DNA of 64,000 nucleotides, taken from positions 8,295,505-8,359,504 of the forward strand of contig NC_061862.1 in NCBI RefSeq assembly GCF_907164915.1, in the 5' to 3' direction. A program made the position numbers and the translations under genes. The notes under the pieces were generated by a model. That model had not been told where the DNA came from. It made no database searches and saw nothing but the letters and a program-made list of their open reading frames with translations. This DNA is from Impatiens glandulifera. Lineage: Eukaryota; Streptophyta; Magnoliopsida; Ericales; Balsaminaceae. This document shows, one piece after another, positions 33,865 to 46,048 of this stretch (within the stretch, counting starts at the first letter, position 1; each line of letters starts with the position of its first letter).

Positions 33865-36800
33865 ATGGCAGACGTCAATGGAAGTACAAGCATCGGAATG
33901 CCGGCCGATGAACAGGACAATAGGGAACTTCTCTCGTCGGAAAACGCCGTAGATGCGTCTTCTTCGTGGAGGCTCCTTGCTAGTGAGTTCCAGTTGCCGG
34001 AACGTAAATCTTCCGATGATCGTTCTTTTTTCGGTATCCAACGCCTCTTCCTCAATCAGAGTAGGTTTTTATTTTTATTTTCTCTTATGTAATGTAATTA
34101 TGGTTTCTATTGGTTTAAATTTTGTATGCAATGTGGTATGAGTGAATATCTTCACTCAATTCTGTTAGCATTGTAGAAATGGATTATTTGAAAAAAATTA
34201 ATTAGAATAGGGTTTACTCCATGGCGGCTGGAGTTTTGCCGGCCATGCTCGATGGAGGAAGCGGGAGGCTAGTCGGAAATCGAAGGAGGTCCGCTGCGTT
34301 TTACCCTTGGTGAGTATGTGGTAGAAGGATCGTCAACATGGTGAAATCTGCGGGTAGGAAAGTATTTGATGTGTCAGTATTGAAGAATTCCTGATTCTGA
34401 TTTTTGAATGGCATTGGATGTTTAGTTCTTATGCTAACAAATGAAAGGGTTTGTTGATGTTCTACTAGTAGGTTCCTAATGATGGTTCGTATTGGTTTCT
34501 TTGGGTACTAGATTAATTGGTACAGATAGGTTTCTTGGCTACAAAAGGGTTATTTAGTATCAAATGGGTTATTTGGTGACAAAATGATTCTCTATACTTG
34601 GTTACAAAAGGGATACTAAGTTTCATATTTGTTACTTGGTACTTGGTTAGAAAAGGAATATTAAGTTTCAAATGGGTTACATGGTACATGGCTACGAAAG
34701 TGTTATTGGTTACTTGGTTACAACAAAGGTTACTTTGCTAATGTGTGTCAAATGGGTTGCATGGCTACAAAGGGGTACTTGTTATAAAAGGGCACTTGAT
34801 TACTAAAGTGTTACATGGTTACAAGAGTTCAAAAAGAATACTTGGTTACAGAAGGGTATGTAGTTTCAATTTAGGATTAATTGGAAACTGATGGCTTATG
34901 CGAGTACTTGTTTCTATAAAAGGGTTAATTGGAAATACAAGGATTTCTTGGTTCAGAGAGGTATTTGGATACACAAGGGTTACTTGGTTAAATAAGAGTC
35001 CTGGTTTTAAAAAGGATAATTGGCTACCAAAGATATTACCTGGCGCACTAATGGAACACTTGATTGAAAAGGGTACTTGGTTAATGTAGAGTTTATTGTT
35101 TCAGAAGGTTTATTGGCTTAGGGTTATTTGGTATCAAATGGGTTATTTGGTGACAAAAGGATTCTCGATACTTGGTTACAAAAGGGATACTAAGTTTCAA
35201 ATTTGTTACTTGTTACTTGGTTTGAAAAGGAATACTAAGTTTCAAATGGGTTACATGGTACTTGGTTACAACAAAAGGTTACTTTACTAATGGGTGTCAA
35301 ATGGGTTACATGGCTACAAAGGGATACATGGTTATAAAAGTGCACTTGATTACTAAAGTGTTACATGGTTACACGAGTTCGAAAGAATACTTGGTTAAGT
35401 GTTATATGGATTTCTAGGCATAAAACTTTACTTGGTTACAAAAGGGTATGTAGTTTCAAAAGGATTAATTGGAAACTGATGGGTTGTGCGAGTACTTAAG
35501 GGTTACATGAGTTCAAATGGTTATGCGAGTACTTGTTTCTATAAAAAAAAAGGTTACTTGGAAATACAAGGGTTTCTTGGTTCAGAAAAGAGGTATTTGG
35601 TTACACAAGGGTTGGTTAAATAAGGGTCCTGGTTTAAAAAGGATAATGGGCTACCAAAGGTCTTAACTGGCGCACTAATAGAACACTTGATTGAAAAGAG
35701 TACTTGGTTAATGTAGGGTTTATTGGTTCAGAAGGTTTACAGGCTACATTTGGGTCACTTGGCTCACAAGGATTACTTAGTTTCGAAAAGGTCCTTGGTC
35801 ACAAAAGGGTTGTTCGGCTCTAGAAGGGTTTTAAAGATTAAGGGTTATCTGTCTTTGGAAGGATTTATTGTTTACTGAAGGGTTATTTGTTGGATTTGTC
35901 AAAGAAGATGGTTCTTTGTGATAAGATCAGTAACAATATCAATTGAGTTCTTAGTTTATATCGAAGCTTGCCTCATTCCCTTTTTATTTGTTTTTATTGT
36001 GTGATTTGAACACTTTTGATTCAATCCATGTTTGTTATGAATTCATACTGCCATGTATTCAACAGAAAATTCTGTTAGTATTGTCTTGTAAAAGTTCACC
36101 ATGTTAGGTAAACTGTCATGAAATTGGCCAACCAAACATGCTTTTTCCTTGGATATATATCTTAGCAGATTTAGGCTATACTTAAAGTATTCAAAGAGCT
36201 AATCTATAGAAATAAACCTATGATTTCTATTTGGATAACCAACCAATCAGGGAAACAAGGAAGGGTTGCCAAGTACTATGAAACGCAAGAAAGGCTTCTA
36301 GAGGGTTACAATGAGATTGAAACTATGCACGAGGAAGGTGGTTTACAAGGAATGACCGAGGTTGGTGAGATTAGAAAGTTTTTCAATATTGGTTTGTACA
36401 GCTTCATCTAAATTTAGTCTTTTTATTGTTATTTGTTCTCTTTAGGATGAGATGAAGCAACTTGCCAGGAATGAGAGTTGGGCTGTTACAATCTCAAATG
36501 TGGCTAACATGGTGCTATTTGTAGCCAAGGTTTATGCTTCCATTGAGAGCAGGTCACTGGCGGTCATAGCTTCAACCTTAGATTCTCTATTGGACCTTTT
36601 ATCCGGTTTCATTCTTTGGTTCACTGCCCACGCAATGAAAAAGCCAGATCACTTTCGCTATCCTATTGGAAAACATCGGATGCAACCTGTGGTATGTAAC
36701 ATTAAATGCGATTTGGATTTAAAAAAATATTGAGTTTGATTTTGATTTTCAACAACTTGTAGGGCATTCTTGTCTTTGCATCAGTAATGGCAACATTAGG

Positions 36801-37575
36801 ATTGCAAATCCTGCTTGAATCTGGTCGGCAACTTGTGAATAAGGTAGTTCTTTCCAAGAATGGATGTCTGTTAAGTTAATTATTTGCATACTGATTTCCT
36901 TTGGAATTCAGACCAGTCATCAAATGGGAAAAACCGAAGAAATGTGGATGATTGGCATTATGGTTACAGTAACGATGGTAAAGTTTGTGCTGATGGTTTA
37001 CTGTCGTAGATTCAAGAATGGCATCGTGAGGGCCTACGCTCAAGATCATTTCTTCGACGTGATCACTAACTCGGTTGGACTTGTGGCGGCTATCTTGGCA
37101 GTCCGTTACTACTGGTGGATTGATCCTACCGGGGCTATAATAGTGAGTTAATCAATCAATCAATCAATAACAAACTATATATATACAATGGTGAATGAAT
37201 ATATATATAAGTATTAATTAATACATGCAGATAGCACTTTATACAATTAACACATGGGCAAAAACAGTAATCGAGAACGTGGAAGCTTTGATTGGAAGAA
37301 GCGCTCCGCCAGAGTTCATTGGGAAGTTGACGTTCCTGGTGTGGAATCATCACGAGAATATCAAGAACATAGACACGGTCCGGGCTTATAATTTCGGGTC
37401 TCGTTACTTTGTGGAAGTTGATATTGTGTTACCAGAAGAAACTGCTTTAGTGCAGGCTCATGACATTGGAGAAACTTTGCAAGAAAAATTGGAGATGTTG
37501 CCTGAAGTTGAAAGAGCTTTTGTTCATATAGACTTTGAGTTCAGTCACAAGCCTGAACACAAGTGCCATGTCTGA
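33865..37575 (+). CDS. MTP: Metal tolerance protein (Mn-type cation diffusion facilitator)
   Basis: Six exons with consistent phases: 33865-34060, 36251-36360, 36446-36691, 36763-36843, 36912-37142 and 37231-37575, coding 402 residues, normal for plant MTP8-11. After a cytosolic N-terminus of about 110 residues ([14 protein letters not shown]) come the membrane domain and a C-terminal domain with [16 protein letters not shown] and [11 protein letters not shown]. Both metal-site motifs have the DxxxD form of the Mn-CDF group: DSLLD (residues 148-152) and DHFFD (256-260). Such proteins move Mn2+ out of the cytosol into Golgi-like, prevacuolar or vacuolar compartments in exchange for protons. 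The sequence looks closest to MTP9/MTP10, which is my judgement from memory of the family. No stops or frameshifts are seen. Confidence 0.93.
34061..36250 (+). repeat. Minisatellite-filled first intron of the MTP gene
   Basis: About 34.5-35.9 kb consists of degenerate copies of a unit near GGTTACTTGGTTACAAAAG. A higher-order duplication is visible: 34548-34690 matches 35118-35260, an offset of about 570 bp. It starts after the donor A|GTAGGT and ends before the acceptor ATCAG|GGAAAC. Confidence 0.8.
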
Positions 37576-37808
37576 TTGATAGATTATTTATTTTTATTAA
37601 CTCCATGTGTTCTGTTTTGGGATGAAAAAATTCAGAATAAATATGAAATAATTACATATGGTATAACTATTTATGGGTTTATTTTATTAAGTATTTTAAT
37701 TATTAAAATAAATATATTTTAATATTTTAGTTGATTGAATAATGAAAAAACTTATAAAATTCTTAAAAGCAAAAAAAACCCAGCTCTAATTATACAAATA
37801 AAAGGCCA
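37576..37808. other. Spacer between MTP gene and snoRNA-type unit U4
   Basis: This 230 bp must hold the 3' end of the MTP transcript. It is AT-rich with AATAAA-like words (GAATAAATATGAAATAA at about 37635). From about 37740 it matches sequence upstream of U5 (55.62 kb). Confidence 0.5.
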
Positions 37809-37868
37809 GGCCCAAAATAATTATAAAATAAATGGGCTGTAATACATTGGACGTTTAAGCTAGGGTTT
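37809..37868 (+). promoter_or_regulatory. Site II + telo-box promoter of unit U4
   Basis: GGCCCA (37809-37814) and TGGGCT (37833-37838) are Site II elements on both strands, and the telo box TAGGGTTT is at 37861-37868. The spacing and order are as in plant ribosomal-protein and snoRNA cluster promoters. A pyrimidine-rich TTCTCTTCGCG leader starts right after it. Confidence 0.65.
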
Positions 37869-38046
37869 CTCTTCGCGAATCTTCTCTCTCGATGCTTAAA
37901 TTCACGTACAGTTCATTCGTGTTCTTCATATTCAGCTTGGACTTCTCCGTCTAAGAGAGAAGGATTAGATCTCTTCACATACATACGATAGAAGGATTCT
38001 TCATTTTCATCTAGATTCGTTTCTTCTGCATTTTGTAAGTTTTTTC

Positions 38047-38140
38047 AGGCTATGATGACTAAAGTTATACCATCAAACTATGAATAAGACTCAATGATGT
38101 TGAGTTCTTTGATTAATTCATAACTAATTTCTCTGAGCCT
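38047..38140 (+). ncRNA. C/D-box snoRNA-like RNA (unit U4, best copy)
   Basis: 94 nt. Terminal stem AGGC/GCCT encloses a C box ATGATGA (38052-38058) and a D box CTGA (38133-38136). An internal AATGATGTT could act as C'. The stretch before the D box (CATAACTAATTTCT) would be the antisense guide for 2'-O-methylation of an RNA target, by the rule of the fifth base from the D box. I could not assign the target. The order C/D RNA, RNA A, RNA B behind a telo-box promoter fits the polycistronic snoRNA genes of plants. Confidence 0.65.
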
Positions 38141-38211
38141 TTCAATTTGATTTGCAACATCTCTTATTTTCCGTTTGATGTCTTCTTCTTCTTGTAATTA
38201 ATTAATTGTAA

Positions 38212-38350
38212 GGCAACAAATTAGAGTCTCTGAAGCACTAATATTTGATAGTGTTTATAGCGCTGTACGTTGCCCATAACGATCTAAGAACTGATATTCT
38301 GGCTTTCGGCGTTCTACATTGACGCCAATGCATTCAAAAGTTCTTATATT
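38212..38350 (+). ncRNA. H/ACA-like RNA A (unit U4, best copy)
   Basis: 139 nt, two hairpins. Hairpin 1: GGCAAC/GTTGCC base, an internal loop, and upper stem around CACTA/TAGTG. Linker CATAACGATCTA holds an AnAnn-type H-box-like word, though not a perfect ANANNA. Hairpin 2: AGAACT/AGTTCT base, pocket with TTCTGGCTTTC, upper stem GGCGT/ACGCC. The tail TTATATTG places ATA about three bases from the end, a known variant of ACA. Such RNAs guide pseudouridylation; the target is not assigned. An alternative is a structured repeat with no snoRNA role. Confidence 0.6.
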
Positions 38351-38418
38351 GATAAATTTATTATACTGTAGTAATCCACAATTGATTGATCCGATCCGGT
38401 TTATGTGATATCTTGAAA

Positions 38419-38566
38419 GGCAAAGTAATTAGAGTCATTGATGCATCTTTATCTATAGTGTAATCAGTGCTATACTTTGCCGACATTGATTTAGGAATCA
38501 TGATTCTGGCTTTCGGTGTTCTATTTTATAACGCCATTGTATTCAGATTTCTGACGTTCCTATATT
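38419..38566 (+). ncRNA. H/ACA-like RNA B (unit U4, best copy)
   Basis: 148 nt, paralogue of RNA A. Hairpin 1: GGCAAAG/CTTTGCC base, upper stem near CATTGAT/ATCAGTG (one G-U). Linker GACATTGAT. Hairpin 2: AGGAA/TTCCT base, the same TTCTGGCTTTC pocket as RNA A, upper stem GGTGTT/AACGCC. Tail CTATATTA with ATA near the end. Most stem differences from RNA A are paired changes, which supports a selected fold. Confidence 0.6.
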
Positions 38567-39950
38567 ATGATTTTCGTTTCTCTTGTGCAATCTATCTCAT
38601 CAATTGAGAATAATACCATCAATAGTTAAATCCCTGATTCTTTCAATTGGCTTCTCAATAGTGTCTATAAATCTGTAATTGTTTATACTTAGTTTTCTAT
38701 TATGAGCTTTGAATTGATGCATAATTATGCGAAACTTCAAAAGATTTCTTCTGTTTGTTCATCAGTTTGATTTTGCTTGATTTTGCGCTTGTACTTGTAT
38801 TACATTTAATAAAACACTTTATTTCATTTAATTGGTCTGAATCAAATATGGTAGGTTAAATATAATCAAATATGTTAAGATAATGCAATATCTAAACTAC
38901 CTTGTTTATGACATACTTCCTTCCCTTCCGATTCATTTTTCTCTCTCTTCAAGCTTTTGTCAAATTCGAAAAGTAATGGGATCATTATTTTATTCATGTT
39001 TAGGAAATCTTGCTCTGAAAATGTCATTTCAATAAAAAATTTTCGTTTTCGTATTTAAGAAACCCACCTAGGGTTAGGTTTAATTTGTGTTTTTGTATAT
39101 TATTTCAAGAAACTCTAGTTACTTATAGGATTTTTATTATTAATAAAGCATTCTTTATTAATGTGCACAACATACAACAAAATCAACTCAAACAATGCAA
39201 AAGAATACATTTTTTTCTTCAATTAATTATCTAGTCAAGATAAATCAATTATCTAGTCAAGATAAAGTATTATTTTTGTCCTATGTTCATTTTGTATAGA
39301 TTATCTAAATTTTTCATTGTAATGACTATGTTTTTCTAAGAAATAATATTATTGTTTTATAGAGCTCTTAATGGTATAATTTGTTGGCATTTGTGGTACA
39401 ACATGATTCATGAGGTTAAAAGATATCATGTTACTCATGTTATAGTTTATAATGATGTTAATGGTGAATGCGGCCGAACTCTCAAATAAGCTAAATATTG
39501 AACTCTCTCAATCAACGCTTTGAAAGTTTGTCTGCATCCATAATTAGCATAGAAGCTATAACATCAAGAATATTATCTCTCCACCTCATAGACACCATTA
39601 CACCAAAATGTCATTAAATTGCACTATCAATAGTTAATAATATTATTTATCATAAGACATGTTAATATTATTTATCATAAGACATGGTCATTACAACAAT
39701 GAATGCAAATTTACATAATATGTACAAAATGAATATAAGTCAAAAATAATACTATATATTCACTATATAATTGATTGGGTAAAAAATCATTATTTGTTAT
39801 AATATTTGGGACGATTTTGTTGTTTGTTACTGCACATTAAAAAAAGATACTTTGTTAATAACTAAAATTAGTTTTTTTTTTATGTTAGTAACTAGGGTTT
39901 TGAAAAAATAATATACAAAATAAAATTTAAAAGTTTAATAGGTTTTATCA
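38567..39950 (+). other. Downstream flank of unit U4 (right arm)
   Basis: No protein gene. 38567-38830 repeats the tail of the other units. 38830-39950 matches 5480 down to about 3.84 kb in inverse order with indels. Confidence 0.5.
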
Positions 39951-42741
39951 TCATTGTCCATGTTGATAGAGAAAACTTTTGATGTTAAGGTGAAGAATTT
40001 GAAGGCATATTTTTTAGGTTATTGATATAATAGTTCTTTAGACTATTCAAAGTTACTGGATCAGTCAAAAATATTTGGGATTTAATGAAAAAGAAACATT
40101 AAAAAATTTGATTGTGTTCAATGATCACAATTGCAAGCTCTGAAAAGAGATTAGGAGGTGTTACACATGAAGGCAAGAGAGTTTGTGAATGCATAGTTTT
40201 TGGGCAGCTTAACCATTGTCAGCAAGATGAGGCGGCAACAGAGTAAGGTAATGCTATTGAAAGATAGCAAGGTTAATAACCCCTAATTGTTGCCACTGTA
40301 GTTTGTTAACCCCTAATTATTGCCACTGTAGTTTGTTTTTTCGATTTCATCATTATTTTAATTGATGAACTGCAAAGCGCATATGTTGATGATAAGTAGG
40401 CTTTAAATGTTACATATGAAGAGTCTTTAAGAAGACAGAACATGATAGAATTAGTGGGAGACATAACTATGGCAAATCAATTATTGAATGTTTTGATTAA
40501 AAGTTTGAGCATTTTTAGTATGAATGTTCAAACAAATCATAAGAGAGGGCACATTATGTGGAAATAGAAGAAGAAATGTTTGTTGATGTCTTATATATAT
40601 GAAGGAAAGAAAAATCAAAATGAAATATGTATGCGATACATTGATTTAGGCTGTAGCAGCCACATGAGTGGCAAGAAAAAGTTTTTTTTTCAGTTTTGAT
40701 AAAGGTTTCAGAGAAATCTTTATCAAGTCAAGGGTGAAAGTGATTGGAAAATAAATCGTTGTGATGATGGTGAATGAAATTACTCAAGCCATTATTAATG
40801 TGTTCTATGTTTCAGATTTAACAAATAATTTACTAAGCATTGTGCAGCTAGTTGATAAGGGTCTGGAAATTGTCATTAAACAAGGGAATTGCACACTTTA
40901 CCTTGCTCATAGGGGACTGACTGGTTGCAGAAATTATAATGTCTTTAAATCAATTGTTTAAGCTCTTTACAAATACAAAGATGAAAGACGGATGTTTCTC
41001 TATTGCTGAAAATGTGGTTCAATTGTGGCACCATCGATATGGTCATTTGAATTACAAAGGACTGAAACTTCTCCAGCAAAAGGAAATGATAAATGACTTA
41101 CCTTCACTTTGAGTCATGTCTAAAGTATGTGAAATGTTTTTATAAGGCAAATAACATAATCAACACAAACTTCCTTTCCCACTAGAGACTACATGGAGAG
41201 CTACTCAAGTTTTTCAACTGGTGCATGCTGACATTTGTGGACCTATCAAGCCTATGTCCAACAGTGGAAAGAGGTACATAATTACTTTCTGATGATTATA
41301 TTAGAAAAATATAGATATATTATTTTTGTAAAAATCAGAAGTTTTTAATACTTTTAAATTTTTTTAAAGTCGTGTTGAGAAAGAGAAGGGTGTGCTTATC
41401 AAAGTTATTCGTATTGACCGTGGATGAGAGTTACCCTAAATGAGTTTAACAACTTTTGCAGAGACAATGACATACAAAGATAGTTGACAACTTCATATAC
41501 TCCACAACAAAATGGAGTTGCAAAGAGGAAAAATCAAACTCTCATGAACATGGTTCGTAGTCTGCTTCTTGAGAAGCACATTCTAAAAACTATTTGGGAA
41601 GAAGCTGTGAATTAGGCAATTAATGTCCAGAATAGAAGTTCAACGCGTTCCATAAAGAATAAGACACCATAACAGAAGCCTATTTTAACAGAGAATGTTT
41701 TCTTCGATGTCCTTATGAATATACACTTTTTTGTCAAGATGGGAGGTGAAAGTAAAATTCTCATTGTCTGTATCTATATTGATGATCTCATATTCACTGG
41801 TAATGATGAAGTGATCTTTAACAAATTAAAGAGTTCGATGATGCAAGAATTCGACATGACAAATCTTGAGCAGATAAAGTATTTTCAGAAGAAAGAAGGC
41901 ATTTTTATATGCCTAAAAAAGTACTTAGAAGAGATACTAGAGAGATTTGAAATGACTAATTACAATACAGTTCATAATTCAATTGTTTCTGGTTCTCAAC
42001 TTACTAAAGATGAGAGTGAAAATAAGGTTGATAACAGTCAGTACAAACATCTAATTGGTAGTCTCATGTATTTTACAGGAACACGATCTGATATATGTTT
42101 GTAGTAAGCTAACTCACTCGATATATAGACTGTCCTACAGAACTTCATCACAATGCAAAAAAAGAGTATTATGATACTTAAAAGAGATATATAATTATGG
42201 TATTCTTTACAAGAAGGGAAGAGATGTAAAACTTGAAATCTACACAGATAGTGACTATGCTGGTAATTTGGACGATCGTAAGAATACATCAGGATATGTT
42301 TTTCACCTGGGTTCTGGTGTTGTGTCTTGACTATCAAATAAGAAGGCAATTGTTACATTGCCCACAACATAAGTAGAATTTGTTGCAGTAACTTCAGCAG
42401 CAACTCAGGCAATCTAGTTAGGAAGAATTCTATAGCATCTTCATCAGTTAGAGAATAGTAAGTGCACAATTATACTATGCGATAACAGTTCAAGCGTTGC
42501 TCTTTCTAAGAATCCAATTTTTCATGGTCGTAGAAAGCACATTAATGTAAGATTTATCTTTTTTCGTGATCTTATTAAAGAAGGAGCTGTTAAATTAGCT
42601 CATTATTTCAGTCAAAATCAAGTTGTTGATATAATGACAAAACCACTGAAACTAAACGTGTTTGTGAGGCTCAAAGGTTTGCTTGGCATGTGTTTTGCAT
42701 CAATTCTAAACTGAATTCTTATTCAGTTTTGAGGGAGGAAA
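39951..42741 (+). pseudogene. Ty1/copia element remnant, right arm copy
   Basis: Mirror copy of the element at 1.1-3.86 kb. It shows gag-like sequence (about 39960-40500), a protease remnant with SSHMSG (about 40650), QLVHADICGPIKPMSN (41216-41260), an integrase PQQNGVAKRKN-like motif (about 41500), RT with YIDDLIFTGND (41775-41810) and RNase H through ENTSGYVFH to HYFSQNQVVDIMTKPLK (42600-42650). Several stops interrupt it, and the RT N-terminus is deleted at about 41700. It extends beyond the left copy to the polypurine tract TTGAGGGAGGAA and an LTR start near 42742. Confidence 0.8.
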
Positions 42742-44983
42742 TGCTAAAGTGGTCAGTCCAATCAATTAGTGATAGTCAATTTTTAACAAGTATATCCTCT
42801 TAGGAATTATTTATGTTCAATTTTTTTTTTTTTTTATGTAACCAGTAACACCACTAAGTTAGTAGTGATTTCTATTTTTTTTTGTAAGGCTATAAATAAC
42901 CATATCTTTTTAGTTATTGCTTAACAAATAATACATGCATTTCCTATACACTCTTGTCTATAGACAAACATAAACTAAGGAATAAAATAGGAAAACTGAA
43001 ACTTTGCAAAAGTTTGGCATGGGCTTAACTGGTCATCCTTAATGCTATCATCCTCTTAGAGGTCTTTAAAACATGATCAGACCGGTTGGGATGAACCCAA
43101 ATCACCCAGAGGCCATGATTATAAAAGAGAAACCGAAACAATCAAAAAATGGGAATTGGGACTTTCGAATTTATATCTCCATGTTTAGTGAAATCAGTTC
43201 AGACAACTATATGTTTAGAAATAAGTGTAATACAAAAAAACCAAAAGATAATAAGGTACAATATTATATTCCAAAAATTATTCAAACTGAATTATGATCT
43301 AGTAGAAACTTACACTATTTCTAAGTTACCTTAGGAATGGATTTAAAAACGACATCAAACTATCAATATAACTCCTTGAACTTAGTCACGTGACATCACA
43401 TGTCTAGTCTTAGACTCCTTCGGTTAGGACTCTAGAGTTGACCCACGTGACACTTTATTTTTACAGGATTTAAGAGGTGCTCCCCCATGTCACTTTGTTC
43501 CTTCATCGGGTCGGCTCTAATACCTCTTGTAACGTCCCAAACCCAGACATTGTTACTCGTGAGGAAATAAACTATAAATACCCTCAAACAAACGATTGGG
43601 AAAGTACAACATAAGCTCAAAAGGTATTAATGAAGATATATATATAGTTTATTAACTTTAAACTTATTAAAAGTTCATATTTATTGTTATGTCACGATGC
43701 ATTTAACGCCCCAAACCTTGTTATGTCACGATCCCCAAACCTTGTTATGTCACGATGCATTTAACGCCCCAAACCCATGTATCGTTATTCATGAGAAATA
43801 AACTACAAATACCCCTAAACAAATAACTAAGTCATCACTGCCCAAACTCAAACGATACATATGAAGGTATTTATAGTCTATTAACCTTACTCTTAGTAAT
43901 GTGACGTCATCTATTATGTCACGATGTATTTAACGCCCCAAACCCATGTATCGTTATTCATGAGAAATAAACTACAAATACCCCTAAACAAATAACTAGG
44001 TCATCACTGCCCAAAATCAAGCATTTTGTTCCCGTAGGATTCAAAATTGTTCCTCGTGACACGTTCTAAAAGCAAACAATTTAGCCACTACAATTCAAAC
44101 TCAAAAAGTAACATGAAAGTATTTATAGTCTGTTAACTTCACTCTTGTAAGGGGTTTATATTTTTTATAATTTCCCAATGTGGGACATCAGGATCAAGGC
44201 CCTCTGATAAGTTACCTTTCTTTTCCCCCTAGATTCACACTTGGGAAGTCATTTATACAGGGGATATATCGTAGGCTTGGGCCTCGATGATGGATTTAAG
44301 GTTTCGTCGTTTTGTTCTCTTTCGTTGCAACATAGGATTGAGAGGTCGTGGTCACTAGGAGACTTTATGCCCCAATTCCTCGTAATCCTCGTCTCTTAGG
44401 GGTTGTTAGTCGCTTTGTTTGGGACGATTTGGTCTAGCAAATCAGAAATAAGATTTTTCCGAAAGGAGTTACAATCGTTCGTTGTTAGGCGACATCGAAG
44501 AGAAAGGAGTAGATGGAGATGAAGATGAAAGAGGAAAGAGTGTGTCTTTCGTGTGTTGCCTATATATGTGCATTCACGAGGTCAGCAACCACTAGGCATG
44601 CGTTCATAATCGAAGGTCGACGTCCATTAGGCCTTCCGCCTCATTGACAAGGATCAATGCACGTTGAGTCATGTTGACCTTCTCTCCTAGGCCTGGTCGA
44701 CTAGGCTTCTATCCGTTGGTCGATGTTTTGCCCCTTTTTTGACTTACAAAACAAAGGTAAACAAAAAATAATTAATAGATATGATTCTATTTAGCCTATT
44801 TTAAAAACTATTCAAACATTTGTACCCTTTTATTTTATTTAAAATGCTCTAAAATTTAATTGTTTAGGAATCCCATCAATATAAAAAATAGTTTCTAAAT
44901 TAATTATTTATTTTAATCATGTTCAATGAGCCCATATAGGAATATAGGAATGTTTTATGAAAAAAATGATTTGACTCGAAATT
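42742..44983. repeat. LTR remnant and degenerate repeats
   Basis: 42742 to about 42960 looks like the start of the copia 3' LTR (TGCTAAAGTGG, with a TATAAATA box at 42891). 42990-43090 is related to 53830-53930. 43690-43850 and 43915-44018 are near-identical copies of a block with AACGCCCCAAACCCATG. The rest, to 44983, has no recognised gene. Confidence 0.5.
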
Positions 44984-46048
44984 TGTAGACACCATATTTT
45001 GCACCCTAAGATTATAATTATGGACTTATTTAGATAAAATAAAATTAGTAAATAAAACTAACCAATTAAATTGATTTAAAATGAATTTGATCTACTTAAG
45101 TAATTTGTGTTTGGTTTCATTTTTGTAGAAAAAAATGTGTTCATGCCTAGTCAAAACAAGGCCCGTGCACAACCCAGACACCAACTTTTGGAAACAAACA
45201 AGGCCTGGGCGAAATTAAAACAATCACCCAAACCCCTAAAACGCCAAATCAAACAGGCCCTTCCCAAAATGATGAGATTAGGAGTGAGTCGATACGATAT
45301 ACTTAAATTTTTTATTTATTAAAATCTTATACTTTATCGAAAGTTTCGTTATAAAAAAAATATATACATTACCTTACCTTGATTTCGATATACCTTAATT
45401 TCGGTACGGTAACGGTATTATACATTTGATACCTAAAAAACATATTAACTTGACAATAAAATCATTTCCTTCATATCTGAACTTCACTTCCAACCACAGA
45501 TCACAGATGGTCTTAGTCGATTGAAATCTTCTTTGTAGTCTAACATCTATGGTGTTCATTATCCATGCTCAAGTTATTGAGTCAATAATTTGTCTTCCAT
45601 CTTCTTGATCAATTGGCATCGGATTCCATCAATAAATCCAATTTATTCTTATCCAATAAAGTAAGTTTAATACTTAAACACCAACCAAAATAGATTTCTC
45701 TCGTTGTAGTTAGAGTCAAACCTGGATGATCTGTTGGATGAATCACTGACAGATCATTATTTTACTTTTTTTTTTACTTAAACTAGTTGATGAGTAGCTT
45801 GAGGTTGACTGACCTTAGGAAAAGAATTTGCACCATAGCTAGGGTTAAGACTTTCGTTGCTTGTTGCTTCTTTGGTATTCACCATTCTAACTTTGATTCT
45901 CCATTATGCTTAGCATTAAATAAGAACTTGCTTTGATACCATTTAGACTTCAAGAAATATTGAATTAGCAGAAGCTATGAGCAATTATGGAAGAGAGAAT
46001 GAAGAATAAGAAAATGAAGGACAAGAAAAGTTGAGAGAAAAACCCTTA
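44984..46048 (+). repeat. TAT/Ogre-like LTR, 5' part
   Basis: Begins TGTAGACACCATATTTTGCACC, the typical start of LTRs in the TAT/Ogre group of Ty3/gypsy elements. The LTR appears to be interrupted: 45281-45460 is half of the ATACCG-rich MITE family in inverse orientation, and 46049 starts a TIR element. Its end would lie near 50.8 kb. Confidence 0.4.
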
